Both the position numbers and the translations under genes were made by a program. The notes beneath the pieces were generated by a model, which worked only from the letters and a program-made list of their open reading frames with translations, did not search any database and was not told the DNA's origin. Below, piece after piece: positions 42,847-51,536 of a stretch of DNA of 52,506 nt. Each line of letters starts with the position of its first letter. Position 1 is the stretch's first letter. This DNA is from Bacteriovoracaceae bacterium (GTDB lineage: Bacteria > Bdellovibrionota > Bacteriovoracia > Bacteriovoracales > Bacteriovoracaceae), in NCBI GenBank assembly GCA_016784965.1, contig JADHTQ010000028.1, positions 1 through 52,506 on the forward strand. Reading direction: 5' to 3'.

Positions 42847-43716
42847 ATGAAATTACTAATAATTATAGTTTGTCTACTTGCTTCTTCACAACTGTTTTCA
42901 AGTCAACAAGTGTTGATATTGGCTACAACTACAAGCACTGAAAATTCGGGACTTCTTAGGCACATTCACGGTGACTTTGAAAAATCAACCGACATTAAAA
43001 TCAAAGTTATTCCCAAGGGGACGGGTGCTAGTATGCAACTTGGCAGAGATGGCAACGCAGATATTTTGTTAGTGCATGCTCCAGATCAGGAACGAGAATT
43101 TATTCTTAATGGATATGGGGATAAACGAGTCGAAGTTATGCATAATGATTTTGTAATTATTGGACCTTCAGATGACCCAGCTAATGTTAAGGGTGAAAAG
43201 TTTGCAGCAAAAGTCCTTGCAAAAATTGCAAAAGAGGGAGCAACTTTTATCTCCAGGGGGGATAATTCAGGCACCCACATGAAAGAGCAAAAGTTGTGGC
43301 ATCTGAGCAAAATGAAGCTCATATCGAAGGCAAAAGAGATAATAACTGCCAAGGGAAAAAAAGAAATTAAATTTATGCGACCAGTTGGCGGATGGTATCG
43401 ATCTATTGGTCGAGGGATGGGGGCAACTATTCACTATGCAACGGAGGTGCAGGCATACACATTAACAGATAGGGGCACCTACTATGCTTATCACCACGAT
43501 ACAAAACGATCAAAACCTCTAGTAATATTAAGTGAAGGAGGCAGTGATCTTTTCAATCAATATAGTGTTATTGCAATTAATCCAAGCAAGCACCCCCATG
43601 TGCAATATAGTGCTGCAAAGAAGTACGTTGCATGGATAACGTCGCCTCGTATTCAAAAAAAGATCGCCTTATATAAAAAAAATGGTAAGACTCTATTTTA
43701 TCCAGATGTCCTTTAA
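42847..43716 (+). CDS. tupA: Tungstate-type ABC substrate-binding protein
   Basis: Periplasmic binding protein for tungstate or a related oxyanion. A signal peptide (LLIIIVCLLASSQLFSS) precedes TTTSTENSGLL, the oxyanion-binding opening of TupA proteins. GNADILLVHAP, SRGDNSGTHMKE and YTLTDRGTYYAY are further TupA blocks; ModA and PstS differ at these places. Its 289 residues are typical. The permease gene follows after 31 bases, then the ATPase. Tungstate rather than molybdate is inferred from sequence resemblance. Confidence 0.85.
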   Translation: MKLLIIIVCLLASSQLFSSQQVLILATTTSTENSGLLRHIHGDFEKSTDIKIKVIPKGTGASMQLGRDGNADILLVHAPDQEREFILNGYGDKRVEVMHNDFVIIGPSDDPANVKGEKFAAKVLAKIAKEGATFISRGDNSGTHMKEQKLWHLSKMKLISKAKEIITAKGKKEIKFMRPVGGWYRSIGRGMGATIHYATEVQAYTLTDRGTYYAYHHDTKRSKPLVILSEGGSDLFNQYSVIAINPSKHPHVQYSAAKKYVAWITSPRIQKKIALYKKNGKTLFYPDVL

Positions 43717-43747
43717 TGACGAGTAAAGTGTGACTAACAGATACTAG

Positions 43748-44440
43748 ATGGAAAACTTCAATCTTGCATTTTTAAATGCCCTACATTTATTAGTATCACT
43801 CGATAGTGAGATCTTACAGTATGCATGGCGCTCAGTTTATATCGCATTAATCTCAACTACATTAGTGATAGTGGTGACACTTCCTATGGGGATACTGATC
43901 GCTGAAAATAACTTTCGATTTAAACGAGCAATCATTATTGTGTTAAATACTTTAATGAGTTTACCAACTGTTTTAATAGGTCTTGTTGTATATTCCTTCA
44001 TTGGGAGAATGGGAATTTTTGGAAGTTTTAAACTTCTTTTTACAATCCCTGGAATTATTATAGGGGAAGTTATTTTGATTTTTCCTCTTGTTTTATCCCT
44101 TGTAATTGCTGCACTTTCTAGAGACAACACTCAAATAACAAAAACGGCTAAAGCTTTAGGTGCCAGTCAACTACAAACATTTCTGATACTTATAAAGGAG
44201 TCTCGTTATGCAATTCTATCAAGCATTATTGCCGCCTTTGGCAGGGTGATAGGAGAAGTTGGAATAGCTACAATCATTGGAGGTAATGCTGAAAAATATA
44301 CCCGGACCCTTACAACATCCATTGTATTAAATATTAACATGGGTTACTTTGATTATGCTTTAGCAATTGGAATAGTTTTGTTAACACTCTCTTTAATTGT
44401 TAATTTGTTTATGCAATTACTGCAAGGGAGCAAAAGATAA
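43748..44440 (+). CDS. tupB: Tungstate-type ABC permease
   Basis: The 230-residue inner-membrane protein has about five to six helices. The coupling-loop motif is AKALGASQLQTFLILIKES (~138-156), followed by GRVIGEVGIATIIGGN, as in TupB permeases. It lies between the binding protein and the ATPase in one transcription unit; the ATPase start is 5 bases after its stop. No ATG-proximal AGGAGG is evident, so coupling from tupA is possible. Confidence 0.85.
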   Translation: MENFNLAFLNALHLLVSLDSEILQYAWRSVYIALISTTLVIVVTLPMGILIAENNFRFKRAIIIVLNTLMSLPTVLIGLVVYSFIGRMGIFGSFKLLFTIPGIIIGEVILIFPLVLSLVIAALSRDNTQITKTAKALGASQLQTFLILIKESRYAILSSIIAAFGRVIGEVGIATIIGGNAEKYTRTLTTSIVLNINMGYFDYALAIGIVLLTLSLIVNLFMQLLQGSKR

Positions 44441-44444
44441 AGTT

Positions 44445-45122
44445 ATGAACAACACAGTTATAAGGCTAGACAATATTTCTTACAGCTATACAGAAGATTA
44501 TAACTCGAACGTTCATGATCTAGTAATTGACCACCTTGAGATTAAAAAAGGTGAAATGTTAGCAATTATGGGCAGTAATGGAGCGGGCAAATCGACTCTG
44601 TTAGAAATAATGGGTCTTTTGTGCAGTCCTAAAAAGGGAGATGTGTATATAAATCAATTGAGGGTTGAAGCAAACAATCGTTCAGACTTAAGGCGACAGG
44701 TTCCAGTTTTGCTCCAAAGCACTTATTTATTTTCTACAACAATATTTGAAAACATTGCCCTGGGATTGCGTTTTAGAAAAGTTCCCGAAATGGAAATACA
44801 CAGTCGGGTCAACAGGGCCCTAAGTATTGTTGAACTTACACCTCATGCAAATAAACAGTATTTTGAATTATCTGGAGGCGAAAAACGCAGAGTAGATCTG
44901 GCAAGGGTACTGGTGCTAGAGACAGATATTTTGCTACTAGATGAACCAACGACCGGGCTTGATGATAAAAGTAGAGCAATAATTGAAGATGTGATAACTG
45001 AGTTAAATCAAAAGAAATGTCACACCATTGTCTTTACGACCCACAGCCATGACCAGGTAAAAACATTATCAAGTAATGTCCTACGTTTGCACAATGGATA
45101 TATACTTAATAATGAGCAATAA
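44445..45122 (+). CDS. tupC: Tungstate-type ABC ATP-binding protein
   Basis: Walker A MGSNGAGKST, Q-loop region VPVLLQSTYLFS, signature YFELSGGEKRRVDLAR, Walker B ILLLDEPTTGLDD and an H-loop TTHSHDQ. At 225 residues it is a compact importer ATPase. I set the start at the ATG at 44445; the ORF extends 16 codons upstream into tupB but without sense. It completes tupABC. It ends five bases from the stop of the convergent FHA gene. Confidence 0.88.
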   Translation: MNNTVIRLDNISYSYTEDYNSNVHDLVIDHLEIKKGEMLAIMGSNGAGKSTLLEIMGLLCSPKKGDVYINQLRVEANNRSDLRRQVPVLLQSTYLFSTTIFENIALGLRFRKVPEMEIHSRVNRALSIVELTPHANKQYFELSGGEKRRVDLARVLVLETDILLLDEPTTGLDDKSRAIIEDVITELNQKKCHTIVFTTHSHDQVKTLSSNVLRLHNGYILNNEQ

Positions 45123-45127
45123 AATTT

Positions 45128-45550
45128 TTACTTTTTGCCTTTATCAATAGAATTGCTTGTCCTTTCAAGTTTTGGATTTTCTTCTAAATTGATGGTAATC
45201 TCTCTTTTGTGAGATTTTCTACTTCCAGCTAAATGACTCCTGCGCTCTTCATGTGTCATGTCGTCTCTTAGTAGTTGTACCCTCACTTTTCCAAACTCTA
45301 CAAGATCTCCAAGATACAGACGTGAATCTGTAATCTCCTCACCATTGATTCGAGTACCGTTTAGTGAATTTAAATCTTTAACATAAGTGTTACCGTTAAT
45401 TAATTCTATAGAGCAGTGCTTGCCACTGCATTCACTGTCTTTAACTTGGACGGAACATTTTGAAGACCTACCAATAGTTATTGGCTGCCCATTATTAAGC
45501 TCTAGTTCTCCCTCTAAGTCTTCAAATTCAATGTATATTCTAATTGTCAT
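45128..45550 (-). CDS. FHA-domain protein
   Basis: The forkhead-associated domain fills residues ~15-85: ITIGRSSKCSVQV (the GR site), SGKHCSIEL (SxxH) and LNSLNGTRING (N-G), all phosphothreonine-binding positions. The ~50-residue tail is basic and Ser/Arg-rich (HLAGSRKSHKREI). There is no signal peptide, so it is cytoplasmic. It starts inside the last codons of the cis/trans isomerase gene (11-base overlap), so both are translated from one message. A phosphoprotein-binding regulator is the family role; its partner kinase is not in the window. Confidence 0.85.
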   Translation of the reverse strand: MTIRIYIEFEDLEGELELNNGQPITIGRSSKCSVQVKDSECSGKHCSIELINGNTYVKDLNSLNGTRINGEEITDSRLYLGDLVEFGKVRVQLLRDDMTHEERRSHLAGSRKSHKREITINLEENPKLERTSNSIDKGKK

Positions 45551-48152
45551 AAAGTGCTTCCAATGCTTGTAATTTGCTATCTATATATTTTGTAAATTTA
45601 TTAAATTTGACAGTGAATTTCTTATCTATAAGATCCAACGATTTAGATAGGTCCAAAGACTTTGATTTAATTGTCTCAAAAGATGAGTTAATAAAGTACT
45701 CTCCATAAAACATGGGACCTACATTGATTGCCTTTTCAACAGAGTTTCTAACAATATATTCAGAATTTTCTATGTTTTCCCCCACCTTGAGTTCGTCGGA
45801 TATGTTCATATACCGATTCAAATCAAAAATTCCACTCTCTGAAACATGGTCCTTTTTAAACTTTTCAGTAAACCAATCTAGTAACGACCAAAACCTTTGG
45901 TCATTTCTTCTAACTCCAAATTTATCTACAAACACTTTAAATGAGTTATTGTATTTACTAAGATTGCTAAATTCTAAAACGAACTGGGGTACTTCCTTTT
46001 GTTTTATTTCAAAAAATAGGTTGGGATAGCTGCCCACAAAACCTTTGATAACATGAACCGTATCCTCCTTATAAACTCTTCGGGTATTTTCCCCAAAAAG
46101 GAAACTAATGTTAGAATGGGCCTTATTTCTGATCATGGTATACACTAAATCATCTGCATTCTTTCTAACTACCCTAATAAATGCTAAGTCAAAGCGTTTA
46201 TAGGGAAGACCTAAAATATTAGCACCTGTGTGATTTGAAATTTTACCAAATTCTGTATCTATTTCTAATTCATTTTTTAAGTTATCTGAAGTAAGGAATG
46301 GTTGGTCGGTTGGATGTTCACAACAATTAATGGGGTCAACCACTCTAACATTTCGATTGAAATGCTTAAACAACACCCTATGCGTGAATTCTTTAATGTA
46401 ATCAGTGGTTTTAAAATCTATCAACGTATCTCTATTTAGACCATATAATGGGTTGCTAGTATCCATGAAGATTTTGGCTTCACTCCCTCGGTACCAGTGT
46501 GCCCTAATTTGTTGTCTGGCTACTTTTGGTAAAAAGCTAAGGGCAACATCTTCTCCCTCTACGCGTAAGTTATCCATGTACTGCCTGGTTGATAATTGAT
46601 GAGCTATATTTCCAAATACATTAAATCCTGCAACAAGGTTGTAATAGATTCTTTCAAATAAAGGGTAGTCAAGTACCCATAAAGTTTTGGGTATACCACC
46701 AATTGCTCCTGTAAGAACAGATGCACTATCGTGATGGCGGTAAATTGTTAAAAAAGCATTGCTGTTACTTTTGTCACCATTCCAAATGTCATCTAAGCCA
46801 AGCCCTTTGGGTCGCTCTTTTGCATAATATTTATCTCTTAGTAGTACATATTTTTTCTGCATTTTTTTAAATTGTGGATAATAGCTTGATAGAATATTGC
46901 TAGCTCCTTTGGCCGGAATTTGTAAATAACCAGAAGCTTCACTTAGAAATTTTTTATTTGTTACTGATAGATCAGAGTCCGGAGTTAAAAACATGACCCA
47001 AAAATGGTCGTTTATAACATTAAGTGCAATTTGTCCTTTGCACACCGGGCCACGTATAAAAGACATAACGTGATATTTGGCATTATCTAGTAGAAACTGG
47101 TACCTAGATCTAGCAGGTATTTGAGAAAATGCAACGAAGGGATTTGTACTGATTTCCAAATTATAAGATGGAACAGATATTGGGCCGACTCCCCAGTCTG
47201 ATCTTAAAAAGAGCTGTTTGAACCTCTCCATCTTATCATCATCAAGCTGATATGTTATATGGTTTTTATGTACTATGGAGGAAGCAACTTTTTGAAATCT
47301 ATAGTAAAACACAGGTATTGCTGGATCATCATATGGTCTAACCGTGGGGATCTCATCTATGGCCTTTGGGTAAGCAGTTTTTGACCTGACCAAGCGATAA
47401 AAGTCTCCAGGGATTTCTTTAAAATTAATATGGGCCAAAAATAAATGTTCATAGATATACCTTGCTGTGATGATTACTTTGGGTCTATCAGCATTAAAAA
47501 AGTACTCCCATCGTCTTAAAACACTTAAACCAGAATCTTTGGTGGAAGGTAAATTCATCGCCTCAATTGATCTGGGCGATGGACCAAAGGCACCAAGTTC
47601 CAGCCAGGTCTGTAAGCTTGAGTATTCAGAATCACTAATGGGTGGAAACCCAAAAGGCATACCTGAATATGGGTTCTTGCTGATAAATTCTTCTATCTCG
47701 GTGCCAGATTTTGCACAGGTTAGCTCTTCCGACTCAGGGAAATAGTCTCCGGATGTACCATTTTTTTTATGCTGGCTTAAAAGCTTTGACATTTGAGAAG
47801 GTTCACCACTAAGCTTTTTACTTACGGGAAAAAAATCTTTTTCATTGTGCCACTCCATTGCACTTTTTGCATCAATAAACAGTCTAGTGGGAGTGACCGC
47901 AAGTGGTCTTTCGGCCTTGTAAACTACTTGTTTAGTGGCACCTCTAGTAACGCCATCATAAGAACTAAGTTTCAACTGACAGGGGGAATTGTAGCATGAA
48001 TGACAAATCACGCAGCGCTTGTCGAGAATGGGCTGTATGCTTTTTTGGTAGTAATCATTATATGAATATTTTGGGACACCAATACTGGCATAGCATCCAC
48101 AGGATGCAATGAAGACAACAATAGCAATAGGTATGATCACTCTAAATGCCAT
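45540..48152 (-). CDS. cti: Fatty-acid cis/trans isomerase (haem-containing), lipoprotein
   Basis: Converts cis to trans unsaturated membrane fatty acids, a fast response to solvent or heat stress in the periplasm. The haem motif CVICH (C47, C50, H51) is followed by SCYNSPCQLKLSSYDGVTRG, a hallmark of Cti. Family blocks continue with ERPLAVTPTRLFIDA, GMPFGFPPISDSEY, KVIITARYIYEHLFLAHINF, DRDTLIDFKTTDYI-like segments and others. The N-terminus FIASC fits a lipobox at Cys18, which is unusual for classical Cti, a soluble periplasmic enzyme. At 870 residues it is of family length or slightly longer. It overlaps the FHA gene by 11 bases. Confidence 0.88.
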   Translation of the reverse strand: MAFRVIIPIAIVVFIASCGCYASIGVPKYSYNDYYQKSIQPILDKRCVICHSCYNSPCQLKLSSYDGVTRGATKQVVYKAERPLAVTPTRLFIDAKSAMEWHNEKDFFPVSKKLSGEPSQMSKLLSQHKKNGTSGDYFPESEELTCAKSGTEIEEFISKNPYSGMPFGFPPISDSEYSSLQTWLELGAFGPSPRSIEAMNLPSTKDSGLSVLRRWEYFFNADRPKVIITARYIYEHLFLAHINFKEIPGDFYRLVRSKTAYPKAIDEIPTVRPYDDPAIPVFYYRFQKVASSIVHKNHITYQLDDDKMERFKQLFLRSDWGVGPISVPSYNLEISTNPFVAFSQIPARSRYQFLLDNAKYHVMSFIRGPVCKGQIALNVINDHFWVMFLTPDSDLSVTNKKFLSEASGYLQIPAKGASNILSSYYPQFKKMQKKYVLLRDKYYAKERPKGLGLDDIWNGDKSNSNAFLTIYRHHDSASVLTGAIGGIPKTLWVLDYPLFERIYYNLVAGFNVFGNIAHQLSTRQYMDNLRVEGEDVALSFLPKVARQQIRAHWYRGSEAKIFMDTSNPLYGLNRDTLIDFKTTDYIKEFTHRVLFKHFNRNVRVVDPINCCEHPTDQPFLTSDNLKNELEIDTEFGKISNHTGANILGLPYKRFDLAFIRVVRKNADDLVYTMIRNKAHSNISFLFGENTRRVYKEDTVHVIKGFVGSYPNLFFEIKQKEVPQFVLEFSNLSKYNNSFKVFVDKFGVRRNDQRFWSLLDWFTEKFKKDHVSESGIFDLNRYMNISDELKVGENIENSEYIVRNSVEKAINVGPMFYGEYFINSSFETIKSKSLDLSKSLDLIDKKFTVKFNKFTKYIDSKLQALEALYDN

Positions 48153-48289
48153 AAACCAGTATCCGACTCAATTAATATTGCTGTGCATTATAAGCTAAAG
48201 AGCCACTTTTGACAATTTAAAACACAGGTAGATAGTAACTCTTACAGCAAGTATGTATATTTTATAATTTATATCTAATAAGATAAAGC

Positions 48290-50104
48290 TTATTTTACCT
48301 TGTTCTCTACAGTGGGAGGTTTTTCATCTTTTAAGTTGAAAAGGCGAGGGAAAGCCGTTTTAAGATATCTTACAGTTAAAATTTGAAATATGGAGGTTTC
48401 AGGGCGCTTCGAAATATCATCGGCATGATTATAGTCATAGACCGCTTCACCATCTATCGTTTTGTCAGCTGATACTTCCACCTTTTGTTTTTCTTCCAAG
48501 AAGCTTAAGTCAGGGCCACCTGGTCCATCAGATTGCTCTGGCTCAAATATATCTTCTGTCGAGCTTTCTAGATCACCCTTACCCTTTTTGCTGGTTCCAG
48601 TGGTTGTTGAAGCAGTATGCATTTGCCCATTTCCAGATAACTGCAATAACTTGTTGCGATCTTTTGGAGACATATCGGTCAAGGCTTTGTTAGTAGCATC
48701 AAGCAACTTTGATTTGAAAAAATTTCGACTCTTTTTAAAGTCAAATTGAGGTTTTTGCTCATTTTTGAGTCTTTTATTTATCTTGCCTTCAAGTGACTTT
48801 TTTAATTTATTAATCTTGGCGGCTCCCTGAATCATAGAGTCCCCATTAGTGATTGCACCTTGCAGGTTGCCACTATAGAGCGAATCAGCTGTTTGGGAGA
48901 GGTGACCTATGGAGTTGGTTAAAAATGGAGGTGTATCAAATGTCGGGAAATTAACATTCGGGATAGATGACGTTTTACAATTACCTGCTTTGCATTCATC
49001 GCAATTTTGAGGTTTGAGAGTAGTAGCATCACCCGAAAAACACATAGGTGATGTTGTTTGAATGCTTGCACCATTAGTCGTCGTGGTAATCATCTGCTGC
49101 GTGATAACTTGAGCTTGTCTCCCTATAAGACCAGAGGCATTTGCATTCATTAATTGAATTTTTAAACTCCGATATTTGTCTGCTCGATCATTAAGTTTAT
49201 CTGCAACAACTTGTAGTTTTTTATGAGTGTTTGAAGCCAAAAGTGCTGTTGCACCAAAAAGTGCAGCACGTATCAACCCATTACTCATTACCGCATCTTT
49301 TTTAAAAAGATACTTGCCGACGTAATCTTTGAGCATATACATAAGGCCAGCTCCAGCAAGACCTGCCCCAATTCCAAACTTTTCTACAGAGTTATCTTTA
49401 AGGCCCGCATAAGAGTTGGCACAGATAAAGCTCATATAGTTGAGTTGATTCTTGTTGGGCTGAATTCTGCTACTGGCGGCACCACTACACGCACCTCCTA
49501 GCATTTCCCAATCAGCAAAGGCTTCTACCAGCGAAACAGCTGCTGCAATACCAAATCCAACAGAAGCATACTTGGCCCACTTCGCTTTCTTTTGGGCGCC
49601 ATTGGCCGCTTCTTTTGTAACCTTCTCGGCAGCATCTAACGCTGCAACTTGCTTATCTTTGTCTTTATTGTCGTAGATGATCATTTTATGAGTTGATGCA
49701 TCTTCGTATTTGCCCCAATTTAACACCTCCATCCCCAAGTACATTACCGCAGTACCCGAGTAAATCCACACAGAAGGTTTATTTGAACAATTCATAAGAT
49801 ATGTTGGAGCAACAAGCGCAGCGGCGAAAAGGGCCATTGAAGACGCTTGTAGAGCATCTGCTTCAGCACTTTTTATATCTTGCTTAGATTTTTCATCTCC
49901 CGCTTGCTCATAAGACAGAGCTGTAGAATTACCATCTGTATCAATCGAGTATGCTTCAAAAATTGGTAAAAAAACTGAGACGATGATCAGCTTTACCAGC
50001 AATAATGGCAAAAATTTATCTGTTTTCAGGTATTTCTCCCTCTTTTTAATAAACAAAACTACTGTAAATATTATATCACATTTTGCACTTTTAGTGCTTG
50101 ACAT
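48290..50104 (-). CDS. Hypothetical secreted/membrane protein
   Basis: No family recognised. Coordinates use the ATG at 50104, which lacks a ribosome site and gives an odd first 25 residues. A CTG at 50029 follows AGAGGGAG by six bases and would yield the signal peptide KTDKFLPLLLVKLIIVSVFLPIFEAYS, so the true start may be CTG (579 aa). Beyond it are several hydrophobic helices between ~70 and 290, an Asn/Cys segment (NCDECKAGNCK, ~365), a helical middle and an acidic tail. It is divergent from the next secreted-protein gene, so the two may share regulation from 50105-50294. Confidence 0.6.
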   Translation of the reverse strand: MSSTKSAKCDIIFTVVLFIKKREKYLKTDKFLPLLLVKLIIVSVFLPIFEAYSIDTDGNSTALSYEQAGDEKSKQDIKSAEADALQASSMALFAAALVAPTYLMNCSNKPSVWIYSGTAVMYLGMEVLNWGKYEDASTHKMIIYDNKDKDKQVAALDAAEKVTKEAANGAQKKAKWAKYASVGFGIAAAVSLVEAFADWEMLGGACSGAASSRIQPNKNQLNYMSFICANSYAGLKDNSVEKFGIGAGLAGAGLMYMLKDYVGKYLFKKDAVMSNGLIRAALFGATALLASNTHKKLQVVADKLNDRADKYRSLKIQLMNANASGLIGRQAQVITQQMITTTTNGASIQTTSPMCFSGDATTLKPQNCDECKAGNCKTSSIPNVNFPTFDTPPFLTNSIGHLSQTADSLYSGNLQGAITNGDSMIQGAAKINKLKKSLEGKINKRLKNEQKPQFDFKKSRNFFKSKLLDATNKALTDMSPKDRNKLLQLSGNGQMHTASTTTGTSKKGKGDLESSTEDIFEPEQSDGPGGPDLSFLEEKQKVEVSADKTIDGEAVYDYNHADDISKRPETSIFQILTVRYLKTAFPRLFNLKDEKPPTVENKVK

Positions 50105-50294
50105 CTCGTGTAAATTGATGCATTATGTCATATAAATTTTACAATAGCTTTGGAAATGTCTAGATTTCGGGTTTATGTGATGTATAAGGTGGAATCTACG
50201 TAAATAAAGGTATGAAACAAACATTTATAAACTTAAAAATTTATAAATTGTAATGAACATATAAGTAAAAAGTTAATATTACAGGAGAATAGTC

Positions 50295-51374
50295 ATGTAT
50301 GCTAAATTACTCAAAAACACAGTGGTTGCAGTTTTTCTAGGAGCTGTATTATTATCATCACAAGCGTATGCCTCCGGTGCTTTGGCCAAGGCAATCTTGA
50401 GAGGACTCAAAGAGGGTCCTAAAGTTTTGGAAGAAGCATTAGTTGTCATGGGCGTAAAAGGTAGCGCCGCCGGTGACCTTGCAACCAGTATTGTAAACGG
50501 TGCAAGAGTTCAGTTGGATGGCAAGTCACTACCTTCAGTTGCCGACGCTGCGTTCGTTAGGTCTCTTTCTGACGGCGGAACTAATCAAAGATTGTTAAAG
50601 TTATTAAATACTGAAAAGGCCGGTGACGGTGAAGCAATTGAACTTAACAATAGGTTGTTTAAAGCTGCTGAACGAAAAGGGATATCATTCGGCAGAATGT
50701 GTGCTGCTTGTAAAATCGGCGCCGTTGCCAGAGAGTTGGATCGATCAGATATCGATGGGTTGATTGTGGACCTTCCACCATGGGCCAAGGGGATTTCAAC
50801 TAGGATGCCTTCAACAGTTAAAGATTTAAAAGGTGAAATTGAATTGCTTGCCAAAAAGCCACTTTTTAAAGACTTGAGTCCTATGACTGCTTTAGATAAT
50901 AATGCAAAACCTGATGAACTCGCTGACGTCCTACTTTTTTTGAGGTTAGCTGAAAGTAGTGACGCAGATGCCAGAAGGTTTTATAAAAATTACGTAGACT
51001 ATGTAACAGTTAAAGGACAAGGCACCAAGTTGTTTGGACACGACCCTTCAAAGCGCTCTACTATGTGGAGGATTGCACTAACTGATTTAGATAAAGAAAA
51101 TGAAGCTGCTGCACGAGAAACCCTTAATAAGTGGTCAAATTTTTATGAAAGAGTGGCCAAAGATGCACCAGATGGCGAACCAAGAGCTGAATATGTTGTT
51201 CAGCAGTTCCAAGTTCTTATATGTAATGACCTAGACAACGGTGGCAAGACATTGAAGACACATGGTAAAAACCTGCAAGATAACGGTTGTTATGATAAAA
51301 TTTTCTCTGAGCTTATGACAACTATCGATTGTGATGATTTACGACAAAGTGGCTTGTTGGCCAAGAAAAGATAA
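50295..51374 (+). CDS. Hypothetical secreted protein (359 aa)
   Basis: AGGAG lies seven bases before the ATG. A signal peptide (KNTVVAVFLGAVLLSSQAYA) precedes a helical, charged mature part with no membrane span. Cysteines occur as CAAC (~132-135), LIC (~318), GC (~337) and DCDD (~351); one CxxC could be redox- or metal-active. No family is recognised. It ends ~27 bases before a strong intrinsic terminator, so it is a one-gene unit. Confidence 0.72.
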   Translation: MYAKLLKNTVVAVFLGAVLLSSQAYASGALAKAILRGLKEGPKVLEEALVVMGVKGSAAGDLATSIVNGARVQLDGKSLPSVADAAFVRSLSDGGTNQRLLKLLNTEKAGDGEAIELNNRLFKAAERKGISFGRMCAACKIGAVARELDRSDIDGLIVDLPPWAKGISTRMPSTVKDLKGEIELLAKKPLFKDLSPMTALDNNAKPDELADVLLFLRLAESSDADARRFYKNYVDYVTVKGQGTKLFGHDPSKRSTMWRIALTDLDKENEAAARETLNKWSNFYERVAKDAPDGEPRAEYVVQQFQVLICNDLDNGGKTLKTHGKNLQDNGCYDKIFSELMTTIDCDDLRQSGLLAKKR

Positions 51375-51400
51375 ATTATATTTTTAATAAATTTACTTAA

Positions 51401-51432
51401 GGCGAGAATTTAACGAATTCTCGCCTTTTTTT
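51401..51432 (+). terminator. Rho-independent terminator
   Basis: GGCGAGAATT (51401-51410) pairs exactly with AATTCTCGCC (51416-51425) around a five-base loop and is followed by a run of T to 51432. It closes the secreted-protein gene ending at 51374. Confidence 0.9.
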
Positions 51433-51536
51433 ATTGTGCGGCTGAAAGTGTGGGATCATTTTTGAACTCTAGAGTGTAAAAAATTGAGCTGTTACCTAAA
51501 GTATCTTAATAATATTCATACGTTAGTAGTTGATAT

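Noticed and set aside
42847-45122. ABC operon considered as molybdate (modABC) or phosphate (pst) uptake
   Set aside because: The TTTSTENSGLL opening and later binding-protein blocks match the TupA type more closely.
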